Assembly: GCF_049347105.1 (NCBI RefSeq)
Contig: NZ_CP186334.1
Span: 3,844,001 to 3,908,000, forward strand
Source: Gaoshiqia hydrogeniformans
Lineage (GTDB): Bacteria; Bacteroidota; Bacteroidia; Bacteroidales; Prolixibacteraceae
Direction: 5' to 3'
DNA: 64,000 nucleotides
Of this stretch, positions 7,861 to 16,703 are shown in pieces. Every line of letters starts with the position of its first letter. Position 1 is the stretch's first letter. The translations under genes were made by a program, and so were the position numbers. A model generated the notes under the pieces. The model worked only from the letters and a program-made list of their open reading frames with translations, did not search any database and was not told where the DNA came from.

Positions 7861-9414
7861 ATGGAAATAATATTATACGTGATTTCTGGATTTCTCGGTG
7901 GCGGGGTAGCCTCCTATTTTTTATGGGAAAAAGCCATTCGGGGGAAGAAAAGAAAGATTCTTCGCGAAGCTGAAGCAGAAGGAGAAGTGATAAAAAAAGA
8001 TAAGATGCTTCAGGCCAAAGAAAAGTTCCTTCAACTTAAGGCCGAACATGAAAAGTACATCAACGAAAAGAACAATAAAATCGGGCTTCTCGAAAACAAA
8101 CTGAAACAAAGGGAAACCGGTTATTTGCAGAGGAAAGAAGAGTTCCAGCGGAAGTTGAAAGACTTTGAAACGGAGAAGAAAGAGGTGGATATCATCCGCG
8201 AAAACCTGACGCTTCAGATGAGTATGATTCAGCAGAAAGAAGATGAACTGGAGCGTTTGCACCGTCAGCAGGTGGAACAATTGGAAGCCATTTCAGGCTT
8301 GTCGGCCGAAGAAGCCCGGGCCCAGCTGGTCGAATCGCTGAAAAGCGAGGCCAAAACCGAGGCCATGTCTTACATCAACGAGATCATGGAGGAGGCCAAG
8401 CTCACGGCAAATAAAGAAGCGAAAAAGGTAGTGGTTAAAACCATTCAGCGGGTAGCTACAGAAACGGCCATTGAAAATGCCGTAACCATTTTCCACATTG
8501 AAAGTGACGAGATCAAAGGCCGGATCATTGGCCGCGAAGGCCGTAACATCCGCGCGCTGGAAGCAGCAACCGGCGTTGAGATTATTGTTGATGATACGCC
8601 CGAAGCGATTGTTCTGTCCGGCTTTGATCCGGTTCGCCGCGAAATTGCCCGTTTGGCCCTGCATCAGTTGGTAACCGACGGACGTATTCACCCGGCCCGT
8701 ATCGAGGAAGTGGTTTCAAAAGTGAAAAAACAGGTCGAAGATGAAATCATTGAAACCGGTAAACGGACAACCATAGACCTGGGTGTACATGGACTGCATC
8801 CCGAGCTGATCCGCCTGATCGGTAAAATGAAATACCGTTCGTCGTACGGACAAAACCTGCTGCAACACTCGCGCGAAGTGGCTAACCTCTGCGCCATCAT
8901 GGCCTCGGAACTGGGCCTGAACCCCAAATGGGCCAAACGCGCCGGATTGTTGCATGATATCGGGAAAGTGCCCGATGACGAGCCGGAATTACCGCACGCT
9001 GTACTGGGGATGAAACTGGCCGAAAAGTATAAAGAGAAACCGGAAATCTGCAATGCCATTGGGGCACACCACGATGAGGTGGAAATGCAAAGCCTGCTGG
9101 CCCCGATTGTTCAGGTTTGCGATGCCATTTCAGGAGCCCGTCCGGGAGCCCGCCGCGAAGTAGTCGAATCGTACATCAAGCGGTTGAAAGCCCTCGAAGA
9201 CCTGGCGCTTTCTTATCCGGGCGTATTGAAAACCTATGCCATCCAGGCCGGTCGCGAATTACGCGTAATCGTTGGCAGCGACAAAATTTCGGATAAAGAA
9301 ACCGAACAATTGTCATACGACATCGCCAAACATATCCAGGACGAAATGACCTACCCCGGACAGGTCAAAATTACCGTTATCCGGGAGTTGCGTGCTGTAA
9401 ACTATGCAAAATAA
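7861..9414 (+). CDS. rny: Ribonuclease Y
   Basis: A 517-residue membrane-anchored endoribonuclease that starts mRNA decay. In order: one N-terminal membrane helix (about 3-21), a long charged coiled coil (about 25-190), a KH RNA-binding domain with GREGRNIR at 224-231, and an HD phosphohydrolase domain with the metal pair H365-D366 in LLHDIGK and a further conserved GAHHDE. Length and architecture match the family exactly. The ATG at 7861 is followed directly by the membrane helix. It has its own transcription unit, bounded upstream by the zapA hairpin and downstream by a strong terminator at 9441. Confidence 0.97.
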   Translation: MEIILYVISGFLGGGVASYFLWEKAIRGKKRKILREAEAEGEVIKKDKMLQAKEKFLQLKAEHEKYINEKNNKIGLLENKLKQRETGYLQRKEEFQRKLKDFETEKKEVDIIRENLTLQMSMIQQKEDELERLHRQQVEQLEAISGLSAEEARAQLVESLKSEAKTEAMSYINEIMEEAKLTANKEAKKVVVKTIQRVATETAIENAVTIFHIESDEIKGRIIGREGRNIRALEAATGVEIIVDDTPEAIVLSGFDPVRREIARLALHQLVTDGRIHPARIEEVVSKVKKQVEDEIIETGKRTTIDLGVHGLHPELIRLIGKMKYRSSYGQNLLQHSREVANLCAIMASELGLNPKWAKRAGLLHDIGKVPDDEPELPHAVLGMKLAEKYKEKPEICNAIGAHHDEVEMQSLLAPIVQVCDAISGARPGARREVVESYIKRLKALEDLALSYPGVLKTYAIQAGRELRVIVGSDKISDKETEQLSYDIAKHIQDEMTYPGQVKITVIRELRAVNYAK

Positions 9415-9440
9415 CAAAATGACTACCGTAGCATAATATG

Positions 9441-9477
9441 AAAGAGGCTGAACTCATATGAGTCAGCCTCTTTTTTT
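9441..9477 (+). terminator. Rho-independent terminator after rny
   Basis: GAGGCTGA at 9444-9451 pairs with TCAGCCTC at 9463-9470, with flanking A/T pairs extending it, an inner CTC/GAG pairing, and a seven-T run at 9471-9477. Confidence 0.9.
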
Positions 9478-9501
9478 CTAACCTAACCAACCAATTTGCT
9501 T

Positions 9502-11103
9502 ATGAGAAGAAGTATACTCCTTTCTTTAATCTGTTTTCTTCTTTCTTTTTCAATGAAAGCCCAGCCTTACAACGGGTTCGGAACGTCGAATTTGCCGCTG
9601 GTCGCCATTTTTACCGATGGAAACGAGATCCCCGATGATCCAAAAATTGATGCACGGATGGGGATTGTCTGGAACGGCGCCGGGCAAATGAATGCTTCGT
9701 CCGATGCGTTTAATCATTACAACGGAAAAATTGCCATCGAAATCCGCGGCTCGTCGTCACAAATGTTTCCGAAAAAATCATATGGTTTTGAACTGAAGGA
9801 CGAAACCGGCGAAGACCTGAACCAGGCCTTGCTGGATATGCCCGAAGAAAACGATTGGATTTTGTATGCCCCCTATTCCGATAAAACCCTGATCAGAAAC
9901 GTGCTGACATTTACACTCGATGCTTCGTTGGGGCATTACTCGCCGCGCTGCCGCTATGTCGAATTGTTTCTGAATGATCAGTATCAGGGGGTGTATGTGC
10001 TGATGGAAAAAATTAAACGCGATAAAAACCGGGTAGATATTGCCCGCCTGTTGCCCGAGGATGTTTCGGCCGAAGAGATCAGCGGGGGATATATCATCAA
10101 AATTGATAAAAGTACAGGCGGAGGAGGTGAGGGTTGGTATTCGAAGTATTTCAACAACAGCAATAAATACACCTACTTCCAATACGAATACCCCAAAACG
10201 GAGACCATGGCTTATCAACAAAAACTGTACATCAGAAACTATGTGGAAAAAATTGAAAAGGCCTTGTTCGATAATAACCTCGATGGCGAAAATGGCTTTC
10301 GGAGTCTGGCCGACGAGTCCGGTTTTATTGATTATATGCTGATGAATGAGTTGTCGAAAAATATTGACGGTTACCGTTTAAGTACCTTTTTGTATAAAGA
10401 TAAGGGCGAAAAGCTGAAGATGGGGCCCATCTGGGATTTTAACCTGGCCTACGGGAATGCCAACTATTACAGGGGTGAATACACGTCCGGCTTTCAGTTT
10501 CAGGCCGACCTGGGGGAGGATTACTGGCAGAATCCGTTCTGGTGGAAAATTTTGTTTGCCGACAACACCTTTCGCCGTAAGCTGAAAGAACGTTGGCAAA
10601 GTTTACGCCGGCACGAACTGTCGGATCAGCAGATCACGTTCGTGGTTGACAGCCTGACCGGCTTACTTCATCAGGCCCAGGGGCGTAACTTTTCGCGATG
10701 GTCTGTTTTGGGCGAGTGGGTCTGGCCCAACGCTTATGTGGGCTTAACCTATCAGTCGGAAATAAGTTGGATGAAAAACTGGATCGCGGGCAGACTGGCT
10801 TGGCTCGACGCGGCGATCGACGACTTGTATGTGGCGCCCGTGGAAGAAGAGCTGGCTGAAATTTCGGTTTACCCCAACCCGTTTCGCGACGGATTACAGT
10901 TGAAGTTTAGCGACGGCCTGACCGAAAATCTGATTTTGCAGCTTTTCAACGTGCATGGTTCCCTTCAAATAACGCGGGAACTGGACAGCCAAGCCAATCC
11001 TGTTCAGATTGAAGGGCTGCATATTTTGCCTGCCGGCGTTTACCTGATCCGGCTTAGTTCAAACGAACGCGTTTACTATTCGGGCAAACTGGTGAAGTAT
11101 TGA
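9502..11103 (+). CDS. CotH-kinase-family exported protein with type IX secretion signal
   Basis: A 533-residue secreted protein. ATG 9502 begins a signal peptide (MRRSILLSLICFLLSF, cleavage after KAQ). The CotH domain covers about residues 35-400, with IEIRGSSSQMFPKKSYGFEL near the start, ENDWILYAPYSDKTLIRN, and the conserved GPIWDFNLAYGNANY. CotH proteins are atypical protein kinases in spore formers; in Bacteroidota they are secreted and their substrates are unknown. The last 80 residues form a type A C-terminal sorting domain (SVYPNPFRDGL through GVYLIRLSS to the end at KLVKY), so the protein should be exported by the type IX system and anchored or released at the surface. It stands alone between rny and guaA. 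Confidence 0.88.
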   Translation: MRRSILLSLICFLLSFSMKAQPYNGFGTSNLPLVAIFTDGNEIPDDPKIDARMGIVWNGAGQMNASSDAFNHYNGKIAIEIRGSSSQMFPKKSYGFELKDETGEDLNQALLDMPEENDWILYAPYSDKTLIRNVLTFTLDASLGHYSPRCRYVELFLNDQYQGVYVLMEKIKRDKNRVDIARLLPEDVSAEEISGGYIIKIDKSTGGGGEGWYSKYFNNSNKYTYFQYEYPKTETMAYQQKLYIRNYVEKIEKALFDNNLDGENGFRSLADESGFIDYMLMNELSKNIDGYRLSTFLYKDKGEKLKMGPIWDFNLAYGNANYYRGEYTSGFQFQADLGEDYWQNPFWWKILFADNTFRRKLKERWQSLRRHELSDQQITFVVDSLTGLLHQAQGRNFSRWSVLGEWVWPNAYVGLTYQSEISWMKNWIAGRLAWLDAAIDDLYVAPVEEELAEISVYPNPFRDGLQLKFSDGLTENLILQLFNVHGSLQITRELDSQANPVQIEGLHILPAGVYLIRLSSNERVYYSGKLVKY

Positions 11104-11149
11104 TTCTATAAAATGAATGTGAATAATCGGGACCGGGTGGATTTCAGGC

Positions 11150-11180
11150 TTCGGTACTCAGGAGTATTTTTCTATCTTTG
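11150..11180 (+). promoter_or_regulatory. Predicted guaA promoter
   Basis: TTCG (11150-11153), 19 bases, then a perfect TATCTTTG -7 box (11173-11180). Transcription would start near 11187, leaving a very short leader before ATG 11201. Confidence 0.5.
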
Positions 11181-11200
11181 GGCCATCAAAAATCAGATTC

Positions 11201-12730
11201 ATGCAAGAGAAAATCCTAATCCTTGATTTCGGTTCCCAATACACGCAGTTGATCGGACGGCGGGTACGCGAGCTGAATATCTATTGCGAAATTCACCCGT
11301 TTAATCATTTTCCTTCCATCGACCAAAGCGTTAAAGGCGTGATATTAAGCGGAAGCCCTTTTTCTGTTCGCGACGAAAATGCGCCCCGGCCCGACCTTTC
11401 AGCAATCAAAGGGAAATTGCCGCTGTTGGGCGTTTGTTACGGAGCGCAATACCTGGCCCACTTTTTTGGCGGCGAGGTGCTGCCGTCCAACTCGCGCGAG
11501 TATGGCCGGGCCAATTTGGGATACATCGATCAGGAAAACGAATTGTTCAGGCACATGACACTGAATACGCAGGTGTGGATGTCGCATGGCGATACCATCG
11601 AACGTCTGCCTGATAATTATAAAGTGATTGCCTCTACCGGAGACGTAAAAAATGCCGCTTACAAAATATACGGCGAAACAACCTACGCCATCCAGTTTCA
11701 TCCCGAGGTTTATCATACCACCGAAGGCACTCAGTTGCTGAAAAACTTTGCGGTGGATATCTGTGGTTGCCAACAGAACTGGACGCCGGATTCATTTATC
11801 GAAACAACCGTCGCCCAATTGAAAGCAAAGCTGGGGAATGACAAGGTGGTGCTTGGCTTGTCGGGCGGGGTCGACTCGTCTGTTGCCGGGGTTTTGCTGA
11901 ATAAAGCCATCGGTAAAAACCTGACCTGTATTTTTGTTGATAACGGTTTGCTCCGGAAAAATGAATTCGAAACTGTGCTGGACTCATACAAAGATATGGG
12001 TCTGAACGTGATTGGCGTGAATGCCAGGGAGAAATTCTGGAACGATCTGAAAGGCATTACCGAGCCGGAGCAAAAACGCAAAATCATTGGCCGCGATTTC
12101 ATTGAAGTATTCGATGAAGAGGCTCACAAAATACAGGATGTTAAATGGTTGGCGCAGGGTACGATTTATCCCGATGTGATTGAATCGGTTTCGGTGAACG
12201 GGCCATCGGCAACCATCAAGTCGCACCACAACGTGGGCGGCCTTCCCGAAAAAATGAACCTGAAAGTGGTGGAGCCGCTGAACCTGTTATTTAAAGACGA
12301 GGTACGCCGGGTAGGAAAAGCGCTGGGCATCAAAGATGAATTGCTGGGGCGTCATCCCTTTCCCGGACCAGGACTGGGAATCCGTATTCTGAGCGATATC
12401 ACGCCCGAAAAAGTCCGGATATTGCAGGAAGCCGACGCGATTTTTATTAACGGTTTGAAAGAATGGAAACTCTACGACCAGGTATGGCAGGCCGGTGTGA
12501 TGTTGCTGCCTGTTCAGTCGGTAGGCGTTATGGGTGATGAACGTACCTATGAAAATGTCGTCGCTCTCCGGGCGGTGATGTCAACCGATGGGATGACTGC
12601 CGATTGGGTCCATCTGCCTTACGAGTTTTTGGCCAGGATCTCGAACGAAATTATCAATAAAGTGCGGGGAATCAACCGTGTTGTATACGATATCAGTTCA
12701 AAACCACCCGCAACCATCGAGTGGGAATAA
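11201..12730 (+). CDS. guaA: GMP synthase (glutamine-hydrolysing)
   Basis: A 509-residue enzyme making GMP from XMP, ATP and glutamine, the last step of guanine nucleotide synthesis. The N-terminal class I amidotransferase domain has the catalytic triad C79 (GVCYGAQ), H167 and E169 (QFHPEV). The ATP pyrophosphatase domain carries the SGGVDS P-loop at 221-226, and the C-terminal dimerisation domain ends in the usual KPPATIEWE. Length and all motifs are standard. Cytoplasmic. It is a single-gene unit with its own promoter and terminator. Confidence 0.98.
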   Translation: MQEKILILDFGSQYTQLIGRRVRELNIYCEIHPFNHFPSIDQSVKGVILSGSPFSVRDENAPRPDLSAIKGKLPLLGVCYGAQYLAHFFGGEVLPSNSREYGRANLGYIDQENELFRHMTLNTQVWMSHGDTIERLPDNYKVIASTGDVKNAAYKIYGETTYAIQFHPEVYHTTEGTQLLKNFAVDICGCQQNWTPDSFIETTVAQLKAKLGNDKVVLGLSGGVDSSVAGVLLNKAIGKNLTCIFVDNGLLRKNEFETVLDSYKDMGLNVIGVNAREKFWNDLKGITEPEQKRKIIGRDFIEVFDEEAHKIQDVKWLAQGTIYPDVIESVSVNGPSATIKSHHNVGGLPEKMNLKVVEPLNLLFKDEVRRVGKALGIKDELLGRHPFPGPGLGIRILSDITPEKVRILQEADAIFINGLKEWKLYDQVWQAGVMLLPVQSVGVMGDERTYENVVALRAVMSTDGMTADWVHLPYEFLARISNEIINKVRGINRVVYDISSKPPATIEWE

Positions 12731-12737
12731 AATACCA

Positions 12738-12764
12738 GGGGAGGTCGTCGACTTCCCTTTTTTT
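12738..12764 (+). terminator. Terminator after guaA
   Basis: GGGAGGTC (12739-12746) pairs with GACTTCCC (12750-12757), one G-U, a 3-nt loop, followed by seven Ts. Confidence 0.85.
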
Positions 12765-12813
12765 GCGTTTCTCAGCGGGCGAATTCGTGTTAACATTTAT
12801 TATTGGTCGTGTT

Positions 12814-12844
12814 TTTGTATCTGCCTGATATTGTTTTATCTTTA
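12814..12844 (+). promoter_or_regulatory. Predicted promoter of the S41 protease / pnuC operon
   Basis: TTTG (12814-12817), exactly 19 bases, then TATCTTTA (12837-12844): a near-consensus Bacteroidota promoter. The start point would be near 12851, about 23 nt before ATG 12874. Confidence 0.6.
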
Positions 12845-12873
12845 TCGGTTCATGAAATTTAATATGTGAGAGG

Positions 12874-14487
12874 ATGAGCAGTCGAATAAAATTAACCGGA
12901 ATCAGTTTAATTTTCATTTTTGGTTTGTTTGCATTCAGCCCGGCGGTGCAAGCACAGGATATGCAGGCCAATATGATGAAATTCGGACGTTTATTACGCC
13001 TGATTGAAAGCTATTATGTGGATACGACCGATATCAATAAGTTGACTGAAGTGGCCATTAATGAGGTTCTTGAAAAGCTGGACCCTCATTCCGTTTATAT
13101 CTCGAAAGAGGAAGTGGAGAAGATGAACGAACCGTTGAAGGGAAGCTTCGAAGGAATCGGCATCTCGTTCAACATCATGAAAGACACGTTGCTGGTCGTA
13201 TCGATCATCCCGGGAGGACCTTCTGAAAAAGTAGGACTTTTCCCCGGCGACCGGATTTTGGTAGTTGACGGGAAAACAATTGCCGGCGTTGGATTGAAAA
13301 ACAGCGATGTGATGGATATGCTTCGCGGGGACAAGGGAACAAAGGTGAGCCTGAAAGTGCAGCGGAAATCAAGTGCCGATCTGCTCGACTTTACGATTAT
13401 CCGCGATAAAATACCGATCAACAGCCTCGACGCCTCATACATGATCAATGATGCAACAGGTTATATCAAGTTAAACCGGTTTTCAGCCACTACCTCCGAT
13501 GAATTTTTATCAGCTATTAAAGATTTAAAAAAGACTCCGGGCTTTAAAAATCTGGTACTTGATTTACGTGGCAATGGCGGCGGCTACCTGACCGCGGCTA
13601 TCGAGCTGGCCGATCATTTTTTGATGGCTTCGCGTTTGGTGGTTTATACCGAAGGAGTCCATGATAAGCGTAAAGAATACCGGTCAACGGCTTTGGGCGA
13701 ATTTGAACAAGGTAAACTGATTGTTTTAATTGATGAAGGATCTGCATCGGCAAGTGAAATTGTGGCCGGAGCAGTTCAGGATTGGGACCGCGGGATTATC
13801 ATCGGTCGCCGCTCGTTTGGAAAAGGACTGGTTCAGCAGCCATTTCCGCTGAACGACGGTTCCATGATCAGACTGACCACGGCTCACTACTACACCCCCA
13901 GCGGGCGGGGCATACAGAAACCCTATCAGAATGGTCTCGAAGAATACCGCAAAGATTACCTGACCCGTTTTGAAAACGGCGAGCTTTTCTCGGAAGACAG
14001 CATTCATTTTGATCAAACGCAGGTGTACGAAACATTGAAAAGCAAGCGAATCGTATATGGCGGCGGCGGTGTGATGCCCGATATTTTCGTCCCGATGGAT
14101 ACCTCGGCCAATTATGTGTATTATAACCAGTTGGTCCGCAGGAATATCTTAAACACGGTGGTGTTGAATTACCTGGATGCCAACCGGGATAAGCTGACAA
14201 AACAATATCCCGAATTCAGTTCCTTTAAAGATAAATTTGTTGTCACCGATGATTTGATCACCGTCATAGTGGCCGAGGCAGATAAAGAAAAAGTAGAAAA
14301 AAATACTGAAAGCCTCGAATTTGCCCGGCCGATCATAAAAAAGCAGGCAAAGGCCATCCTGGCGCGCAGCCTGTACGGTTCAGGATATTACTATCAGATT
14401 ATCAACCAGGATGAAAAGATCATACAAAAGGCGTTGGAGGTCCTAAAAAATAACGCCGAATACGATAAGCTTCTGGTAGAAAAATAA
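12874..14487 (+). CDS. S41-family C-terminal processing protease (CtpA/Prc type)
   Basis: A 537-residue exported serine protease. Signal peptide at 1-28 (cleavage after VQAQ), a helical N-terminal region with LDPHSVYI (69-76), a PDZ domain (about 85-165, containing GIGISF and IIPGGPSEKVGLFPGDRI) and the S41 catalytic domain with LRGNGGGY (231-238), the nucleophile loop GSASASE (289-295) and the general-base lysine K317 in SFGKG. Such proteases trim C-termini of periplasmic proteins or regulate peptidoglycan hydrolases. The 130 residues after the catalytic domain are helical and typical of the Bacteroidota version. It is 4 bp from pnuC, so the two are co-transcribed. Confidence 0.93.
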   Translation: MSSRIKLTGISLIFIFGLFAFSPAVQAQDMQANMMKFGRLLRLIESYYVDTTDINKLTEVAINEVLEKLDPHSVYISKEEVEKMNEPLKGSFEGIGISFNIMKDTLLVVSIIPGGPSEKVGLFPGDRILVVDGKTIAGVGLKNSDVMDMLRGDKGTKVSLKVQRKSSADLLDFTIIRDKIPINSLDASYMINDATGYIKLNRFSATTSDEFLSAIKDLKKTPGFKNLVLDLRGNGGGYLTAAIELADHFLMASRLVVYTEGVHDKRKEYRSTALGEFEQGKLIVLIDEGSASASEIVAGAVQDWDRGIIIGRRSFGKGLVQQPFPLNDGSMIRLTTAHYYTPSGRGIQKPYQNGLEEYRKDYLTRFENGELFSEDSIHFDQTQVYETLKSKRIVYGGGGVMPDIFVPMDTSANYVYYNQLVRRNILNTVVLNYLDANRDKLTKQYPEFSSFKDKFVVTDDLITVIVAEADKEKVEKNTESLEFARPIIKKQAKAILARSLYGSGYYYQIINQDEKIIQKALEVLKNNAEYDKLLVEK

Positions 14488-14491
14488 TTAC

Positions 14492-15109
14492 ATGAATGAC
14501 GTCATCCTCAATTGGCTGGAAGCTAATTATATTGAAGTGCTGGGTTCGGTACTCGGACTGGTGTATATCATTTTGTCAATCAGGCAAAATATACTGACCT
14601 GGCCGGTTGGATTGATCACTTCGGCTTTGTACGTGTATGTATTTTTTGTGTCGAAGTTTTATGCCGATATGGCCTTACAGGTCTACTATGTTCTGGTGAG
14701 TATCTATGGCTGGTATTTTTGGCTGAAAGGAAACCCCGACCGGAAAGCACACTTGCCGGTGAGCTTTACACCGCGAAAACTTTGGATCCCCCTGGCATTG
14801 GCTTCCCTTATGTTTTTTCTGATCATTGTTTTTGTTCTGAAAAATTATACCGATTCGCCCATCCCGAACGGCGATGCGCTGACTACCGCGCTTAGCCTGG
14901 TCGCTACCTGGATGCTTGCCCGGAAATACCTTGAGCACTGGTTAATCTGGATTTTTGTCGATTTCCTTTCAGCCGTTTTGTATGCGCTTAAAGGATTGTG
15001 GCCCACCGTGATTTTATTTGTGGTGTATACCATCATGGCTGCCTGGGGTTATGTCAGTTGGAGAAAGAATCTGTTGAAAACAAATCAAACCGGCTTGAGC
15101 TATAACTAA
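14492..15109 (+). CDS. pnuC: PnuC-family nicotinamide riboside transporter
   Basis: A 205-residue inner-membrane protein with about seven membrane segments and the family features LGLVYIILSIRQNILTWPVG near the N-terminus and the aromatic LVSIYGWYFWLKG loop. PnuC proteins take up nicotinamide riboside (PnuT relatives take up thiamine). The kinase gene 42 bp downstream is of the nicotinamide riboside type, which supports NR as the substrate: uptake is driven by phosphorylation inside the cell. Starts 4 bp after the S41 protease stop. I saw no TPP riboswitch upstream, which also speaks against thiamine. Confidence 0.88.
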   Translation: MNDVILNWLEANYIEVLGSVLGLVYIILSIRQNILTWPVGLITSALYVYVFFVSKFYADMALQVYYVLVSIYGWYFWLKGNPDRKAHLPVSFTPRKLWIPLALASLMFFLIIVFVLKNYTDSPIPNGDALTTALSLVATWMLARKYLEHWLIWIFVDFLSAVLYALKGLWPTVILFVVYTIMAAWGYVSWRKNLLKTNQTGLSYN

Positions 15110-15151
15110 CATCCGGTCAGAAACAGCGTATATCAGGTAATCTAGCGACGA

Positions 15152-15667
15152 ATGAAAAAAATTATAGTGATCACCGGCCCCGAATCAACCGCGAAGAGTA
15201 CGCTAACCAACGAATTATCCGTGTATTTTGAGGCGGCTTCCTACCAGGAGTATGCCCGTGAGTACCTGGCCGCCAAAGGATCCCGTTACACCTGGGATGA
15301 TGTGGCGGAGATTGCCCGGGTTCAGCTCCGGCAATATTACGAAGCCCGGAATTCGTCAGAAGAGTTGGTTTTTTTTGATACCTGGCTGATCATCACCAAA
15401 GTTTGGTTTGAATGGGCGTACAAGCGGTTACCCGATTGGCTTGAGCAGGCGATCGACGAAAATCCGGTTGATTTGTACCTGCTGTGTAAACCCGATCTTC
15501 CCTGGGAGCCCGATCCGCTTCGTGAGCATGGAGGCGCCGAGCGGGAACAATTATTTCAAATTTACAAACAGGAATTGATCAATCGCGGGTTCCCTTTTGT
15601 CGAAATTGGTGGCTTGGGCGATGAGCGGGTTTTAAACGCCATTAAGGCGGTGAAATCCATTCTTTGA
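15152..15667 (+). CDS. NadR-type nicotinamide riboside kinase (AAA ATPase)
   Basis: A 171-residue soluble P-loop kinase. The Walker A loop is GPESTAKST (9-17), and the protein has the NadR C-terminal-domain features QEYAREYL (about 32-39), FFDTWLIITKVWFEW (with the Walker B-like aspartate) and LLCKPDLPWEPDPLREH, the lid. It lacks the NadR helix-turn-helix and the NMN adenylyltransferase domain, so it should only convert nicotinamide riboside to NMN. Located directly behind the PnuC transporter, forming an NAD salvage pair. Confidence 0.85.
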   Translation: MKKIIVITGPESTAKSTLTNELSVYFEAASYQEYAREYLAAKGSRYTWDDVAEIARVQLRQYYEARNSSEELVFFDTWLIITKVWFEWAYKRLPDWLEQAIDENPVDLYLLCKPDLPWEPDPLREHGGAEREQLFQIYKQELINRGFPFVEIGGLGDERVLNAIKAVKSIL

Positions 15668-15706
15668 AATTAATCGGGTCGTCATAGGAATTTAGGTTCC
15701 GGCTGA

Positions 15707-15738
15707 CTTGTATTTCATATAGAAAAAGATGACTTTTG
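15707..15738 (+). promoter_or_regulatory. Predicted promoter of the cysteine biosynthesis pair
   Basis: CTTG (15707-15710), 20 bases, GACTTTTG (15731-15738; one mismatch to TAnnTTTG). An in-frame ATG at 15729 overlaps this box, so translation should begin at the ATG at 15765. Confidence 0.4.
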
Positions 15739-15764
15739 TTAGTGTTTTACGAAACTGTGGAACA

Positions 15765-16703
15765 ATGAATATAGCTTCTGATATCACCCAACTGATTGGC
15801 CAAACGCCAATGGTTAAACTAAACCGGGTTACAACCGGTTGTTATGCGCATGTTTATGCCAAGTTAGAATCCCGGAACCCGGGCGGTTCGGTTAAAGACC
15901 GTTTAGCCCTGGCGATGATCAGAGCGGCTGAGCTGAACGGTTTAATCAGGCAGGATACGGTTATTATTGAACCGACCAGCGGAAATACCGGAATCGGATT
16001 GGCGCTGGTTTGCGCCGTTCGCGGCTATAAATTGCTTATTGTTATGCCCGAAAGTGTTTCTGTTGAGCGCCGGCTGATCCTGAAAGCGTACGGGGCAGAA
16101 TTGGTGCTGACTTCGGCAAAGGGCGGAATGAAAGAAGCCATTGCCCGGACGGAAGAACTGGCTCAAACGATCGAAAACTCCTTCGTACCCATGCAGTTCG
16201 AAAATCCGGCCAATGTTGAAATGCACCGGATAACCACGGCCGAGGAGATCTGGACAGATACCGACGGGCTGGTTGATATTTTTGTGGCCGGTGCAGGTAC
16301 GGGTGGAACCATTACCGGTGTTTCGGAAGCGCTGAAACAGAAAAAGCCGGCGCTTTACAGCGTGGTGGTTGAACCGCAAGCTTCTGCCGTGCTTTCGGGT
16401 AAAGGCGCCGGCCCGCATAAAATACAGGGAATTGGTCCGGGGTTTATCCCGAAAATTCTGAATACAGGTATTTGCGACGAGATTTTTCCTGTTGACGACG
16501 ACACCGCATTTGAACAGGCGCGCGTATTGGCCAAAGAAGAGGGAATTTTTTGCGGCATCTCTTCCGGGGCTAATGTGTATGCGGCCCTGCAAATTGCCAA
16601 ACGTGAAGAGAACAACGGCAAGCATCTGGTTGTTGTGATCTGTGATACGGGCGAACGCTATTTAAGTACCACTTTATTTAATGACGAGAAAAATGCAATT
16701 TGA
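15765..16703 (+). CDS. Cysteine synthase (O-acetylserine sulfhydrylase, PLP)
   Basis: A 312-residue PLP enzyme replacing the acetyl group of O-acetylserine with sulfide. ATG 15765 gives the usual N-terminus (ASDITQLIGQTPMVKLNRV); an upstream ATG at 15729 would add 12 atypical residues and overlaps the predicted promoter. PLP-binding lysine is in NPGGSVKDRLA, the substrate loop is EPTSGNTGIGLA and the phosphate-binding loop is GAGTGGTITG. Whether it is CysK or CysM cannot be fixed by eye. It overlaps the serine acetyltransferase start, so the two are translationally coupled and may form the cysteine synthase complex. Confidence 0.93.
   Translation: MNIASDITQLIGQTPMVKLNRVTTGCYAHVYAKLESRNPGGSVKDRLALAMIRAAELNGLIRQDTVIIEPTSGNTGIGLALVCAVRGYKLLIVMPESVSVERRLILKAYGAELVLTSAKGGMKEAIARTEELAQTIENSFVPMQFENPANVEMHRITTAEEIWTDTDGLVDIFVAGAGTGGTITGVSEALKQKKPALYSVVVEPQASAVLSGKGAGPHKIQGIGPGFIPKILNTGICDEIFPVDDDTAFEQARVLAKEEGIFCGISSGANVYAALQIAKREENNGKHLVVVICDTGERYLSTTLFNDEKNAI

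Noticed and set aside
14380..14491. TPP riboswitch in front of the PnuC-type transporter
   Set aside because: Only 4 bp separate pnuC from the protease gene and no thi-box motif is visible; a riboside kinase follows, so the NR transporter call stands.
15942..16625. 227-codon open frame on the minus strand
   Set aside because: Antisense shadow of the cysteine synthase gene, with low-complexity translation.
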